This document shows, in pieces, positions 61,895-64,000 of a stretch of DNA of 64,000 bases; the first letter of the stretch is position 1, and each line of letters opens with the position of its first letter. The stretch is from Pelagimonas sp. (GTDB lineage: Bacteria > Pseudomonadota > Alphaproteobacteria > Rhodobacterales > Rhodobacteraceae): positions 1 through 64,000 of the forward strand of contig JAOASD010000033.1 in assembly GCA_025210265.1 (NCBI GenBank), read 5' to 3'. A program made the position numbers and the translations under genes. The notes under the pieces are model-generated. The model worked only from the letters and a program-made list of their open reading frames with translations, did not search any database and was not told the DNA's origin.

Positions 61895-62692
61895 ATGTAC
61901 GACGCACCGCATACGGAGAGAGACGTGGCCACCCAAGCAACCAAGATCGCCGCGCGCAATGTTCAGGTCTATTATGGCGATACCCACGCCATCAAAGATG
62001 TCGACGTTGATATTGCTGAAAACACCGTCACGGCCTTTATCGGCCCGTCGGGCTGTGGCAAATCCACCTTTCTGCGCTGCCTGAACCGGATGAACGACAC
62101 GATCGACATCTGCCGCGTAAAGGGCGAGATCCTGCTGGATGGCGATGACATCTATGACAAGCGGGTGGACCCGGTGCAGCTGCGCGCCAAGGTCGGGATG
62201 GTGTTCCAGAAACCCAACCCGTTCCCGAAATCCATCTATGACAATATCGCCTATGGCCCGCGCATCCACGGTCTGGCCAAGAACAAGGCCGAACTGGACG
62301 AGATCGTCGAAAAGGCCCTGCGCCGCGGCGCAATCTGGGACGAGGTCAAGGACCGTCTGGACGCGCCGGGCACCGGCCTGTCTGGTGGTCAGCAGCAGCG
62401 CCTGTGCATTGCCCGCGCGGTTGCCACCGAACCCGAAGTGCTGCTGATGGACGAACCCTGCTCGGCGCTGGACCCGATTGCCACGGCTCAGGTCGAGGAA
62501 CTGATCGACGAGCTGCGCGAACGCTATTCGGTTGTGATCGTCACGCACTCGATGCAGCAGGCGGCGCGTGTCAGCCAGAAAACCGCCTTCTTCCACCTGG
62601 GCAACCTGGTGGAGTTCGGCGAGACCGGCAAGATTTTCACCAACCCCGAAGATCCCCGCACCGAAAGCTATATCACTGGCCGGATCGGCTAA
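61895..62692 (+). CDS. pstB: Phosphate ABC transporter ATPase PstB
   Basis: The 265-residue ATPase has [21 protein letters not shown] (Walker A), [16 protein letters not shown] (signature) and [23 protein letters not shown] (Walker B), and [24 protein letters not shown] at the Q loop, all characteristic of PstB. TEGAGGT-like GAGGT precedes the ATG. It ends [10 protein letters not shown], as usual. Confidence 0.97.
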   Translation: MYDAPHTERDVATQATKIAARNVQVYYGDTHAIKDVDVDIAENTVTAFIGPSGCGKSTFLRCLNRMNDTIDICRVKGEILLDGDDIYDKRVDPVQLRAKVGMVFQKPNPFPKSIYDNIAYGPRIHGLAKNKAELDEIVEKALRRGAIWDEVKDRLDAPGTGLSGGQQQRLCIARAVATEPEVLLMDEPCSALDPIATAQVEELIDELRERYSVVIVTHSMQQAARVSQKTAFFHLGNLVEFGETGKIFTNPEDPRTESYITGRIG

Positions 62693-62748
62693 GTCGCAGA
62701 CGCGAACATTCCGCCCGCGCTGCGGGCAACAGGACAAGGCATGTATTG

Positions 62749-63489
62749 ATGCATGAGATGAACCAGCATATCGCCTCGGCCTTTGACCGGGACCTCGAGG
62801 GCATTCAGGCGCAGATCCTTAAAATGGGCGGTCTGGTAGAGGTCGCGATCCGCGACGCTGCCAAATCGCTGGAAACCCGCGATGAGGATCTGGCCGAACA
62901 GGTCCGCAAGGGTGACAAGGTGATCGACGCGCTCGAAGACACCCTGAACGAAGAAGCCGCCCGCGTGATCGCCCTGCGCGCGCCCACCGCGGGCGACCTG
63001 AGGGTCGTTCTGTCGGTGATGCGTATGTCGGCCAACCTGGAACGGATCGGCGATCTGTCCAAGAACATGGCCAAGCGCACCGGCGTTCTGGTCCAGATGC
63101 AATCCATCGGTGGCACCGCCGCCTCGCTGCGCCGCATGGCCCGCGATGTGGAAATGATGCTGAAGGACGCGCTGGACGCCTATATCCAGCGTGACGAGGC
63201 GCTGGCCATCGACGTGATCGAACGCGACGCTGAAATCGACCAGATGTATAACACGCTGTTCCGCGAATTTCTGACCTTCATGTTGGAAGATCCGCGCAAC
63301 ATCACATCCTGTATGCATCTGCATTTCATTGCCAAGAATATCGAGCGTATGGGCGACCATGTGACCTCGATTGCGGAACAGGTTGTGTTCCTGACCTCGG
63401 GCAGCCGCCCCGAAGATGTGCGCGTCAAACAGGACGTGACTTCGGTGGACCCCGAGTTCAGCCCGGAGCATGACGCAAGCGAGGAATGA
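62749..63489 (+). CDS. phoU: Phosphate-specific transport system regulator PhoU
   Basis: The start is ATG 62749 (MHEMNQHIASAFDRDLEGIQ). The 246-residue protein is a duplicated three-helix bundle with two metal-binding E/D-rich motifs, ALEDTLNEEAARVIAL and AEIDQMYNTLFREFLTFM, and NLERIGDLSKNMAKR and IERMGDHVTSIAEQ at the second helices. PhoU links Pst activity to PhoR and represses the Pho response when phosphate is ample. It is between pstB and phoB. Confidence 0.96.
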   Translation: MHEMNQHIASAFDRDLEGIQAQILKMGGLVEVAIRDAAKSLETRDEDLAEQVRKGDKVIDALEDTLNEEAARVIALRAPTAGDLRVVLSVMRMSANLERIGDLSKNMAKRTGVLVQMQSIGGTAASLRRMARDVEMMLKDALDAYIQRDEALAIDVIERDAEIDQMYNTLFREFLTFMLEDPRNITSCMHLHFIAKNIERMGDHVTSIAEQVVFLTSGSRPEDVRVKQDVTSVDPEFSPEHDASEE

Positions 63490-63493
63490 TCCC

Positions 63494-64000
63494 ATGAGCG
63501 CCGAACAGCCCACCGTTCTGCTGGTCGAGGATGAACCGGCACAGCGCGAAGTCCTCAGCTACAATCTCGAGGCCGAAGGCTTCCGCGTGGTGCGGGCCGA
63601 AAACGGCGAAGAAGGTCTGATGCTGGTGGATGAAGAGGCCCCGGACATCATCGTTCTGGACTGGATGCTGCCCAAAGTTTCGGGGATCGAGGTCTGCCGT
63701 CAGGTCAAGACCCGCCCCGACACGCGCAGCACCCCGATCATCATGCTCTCGGCCCGCTCGGAAGAGGTGGACCGGGTGCGGGGGCTGGAAACCGGCGCCG
63801 ATGATTACGTGGTCAAACCCTATAGCGTGGTCGAGCTGATGGCGCGGGTGCGGGCGCAGCTGCGCCGGGCGCGCCCCTCTGCCGCCGGTCTGGTGCTGGA
63901 ATATGAAGACATCCGTCTGGACAGCGAAAGCCACCGGGTGACCCGCGCGGGCGAGACCCTGAAACTGGGCCCGACCGAGTTCCGCCTGCTGTCGACCTTT
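63494..64000 (+). CDS. phoB: Phosphate-regulon response regulator PhoB (3' end beyond window)
   Basis: The ATG at 63494 lies four bases after the phoU stop. The 169 visible codons give a complete receiver domain (TVLLVEDEPAQREVLSYNLE, phospho-acceptor Asp in IIVLDWMLP, Thr/Ser in IIMLSARSEE, Lys in DYVVKPYS) and the start of a winged-helix output domain (LGPTEFRLLSTF). PhoB binds Pho boxes such as that at 57696. The rest lies outside the window. Confidence 0.96.
   Translation, partial: MSAEQPTVLLVEDEPAQREVLSYNLEAEGFRVVRAENGEEGLMLVDEEAPDIIVLDWMLPKVSGIEVCRQVKTRPDTRSTPIIMLSARSEEVDRVRGLETGADDYVVKPYSVVELMARVRAQLRRARPSAAGLVLEYEDIRLDSESHRVTRAGETLKLGPTEFRLLSTF

Overview
The window (64 kb, GC-rich apart from one small islet) looks like ordinary chromosome of an alphaproteobacterium of the Rhodobacteraceae, most probably the Roseobacter group. 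This rests on protein families and gene order: merR-ihfA-fabH-plsX-rpmF-yceD facing bamE; a long B12-dependent ribonucleotide reductase (NrdJ); a detached MetF-like/methyltetrahydrofolate methyltransferase operon; class II DAHP synthase; a carnitine dehydrogenase-thioesterase fusion; and DUF3333-type PstA. No rRNA, phage, insertion sequence or CRISPR was seen.

Layout. 1-0.9 kb: 5' part of a minus-strand SGNH-hydrolase-like protein with VDP repeats, cut by the window edge. 1.2-6 kb: tRNA-Pro(GGG), then a minus-strand lipid/ribosome cluster. 6-10.5 kb: bamE, ornithine-lipid acyltransferase olsB, an ABC-F protein, dsbB and a YqaA-type membrane protein. 10.7-14.2 kb: tRNA-Leu(CAA) and a four-gene one-carbon operon. 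14.5-21.6 kb: two sulfotransferase-like proteins, ppx, rlmE, a lipocalin-like lipoprotein coupled to carnitine dehydrogenase, a glycosyltransferase and a membrane protein. 21.8-26.5 kb: trpE, ppiD, an aminotransferase. 26.5-26.8 kb: a perfect CIRCE operator in front of a 59-residue YjzC-like gene, in a base-composition islet. 27-31.9 kb: gpt, L,D-transpeptidase, LysE-type exporter, fabI, pdxH, a double cold-shock protein, DUF192. 31.95-36.5 kb: tRNA-Pro(UGG), a long regulatory region and nrdJ. 36.5-41.5 kb: Bcr/CflA transporter, K+ channel with a DsbA-like protein, acyl-CoA synthetase facing a cupin-XRE regulator, a 78-residue protein. 41.7-47.3 kb: a complete branched-chain amino acid ABC operon containing an extra small cysteine-bearing protein. 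47.5-52.9 kb: PQQ-type sugar dehydrogenase, a secreted protein gene broken by an in-frame TAG, a GlxA-type regulator, aroG, a PAS protein. 53-64 kb: yicC-gmk, gamma-carbonic anhydrase, a Cys/Met PLP lyase coupled to phoR, then the phosphate regulon pstSCAB-phoU-phoB behind a three-unit Pho box; phoB runs off the end.

The most notable signals are: (1) the HrcA/CIRCE-controlled micro-gene; (2) the nrdJ control region with two NrdR boxes, a CtrA site and a DnaA box; (3) a dispersed hairpin element in at least seven intergenic or gene-edge positions; (4) the amber-interrupted secreted protein; (5) a possible Pho box in front of olsB, which would tie membrane-lipid remodelling to the pst-pho locus in the same window. 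No wholly new multi-gene system could be demonstrated.
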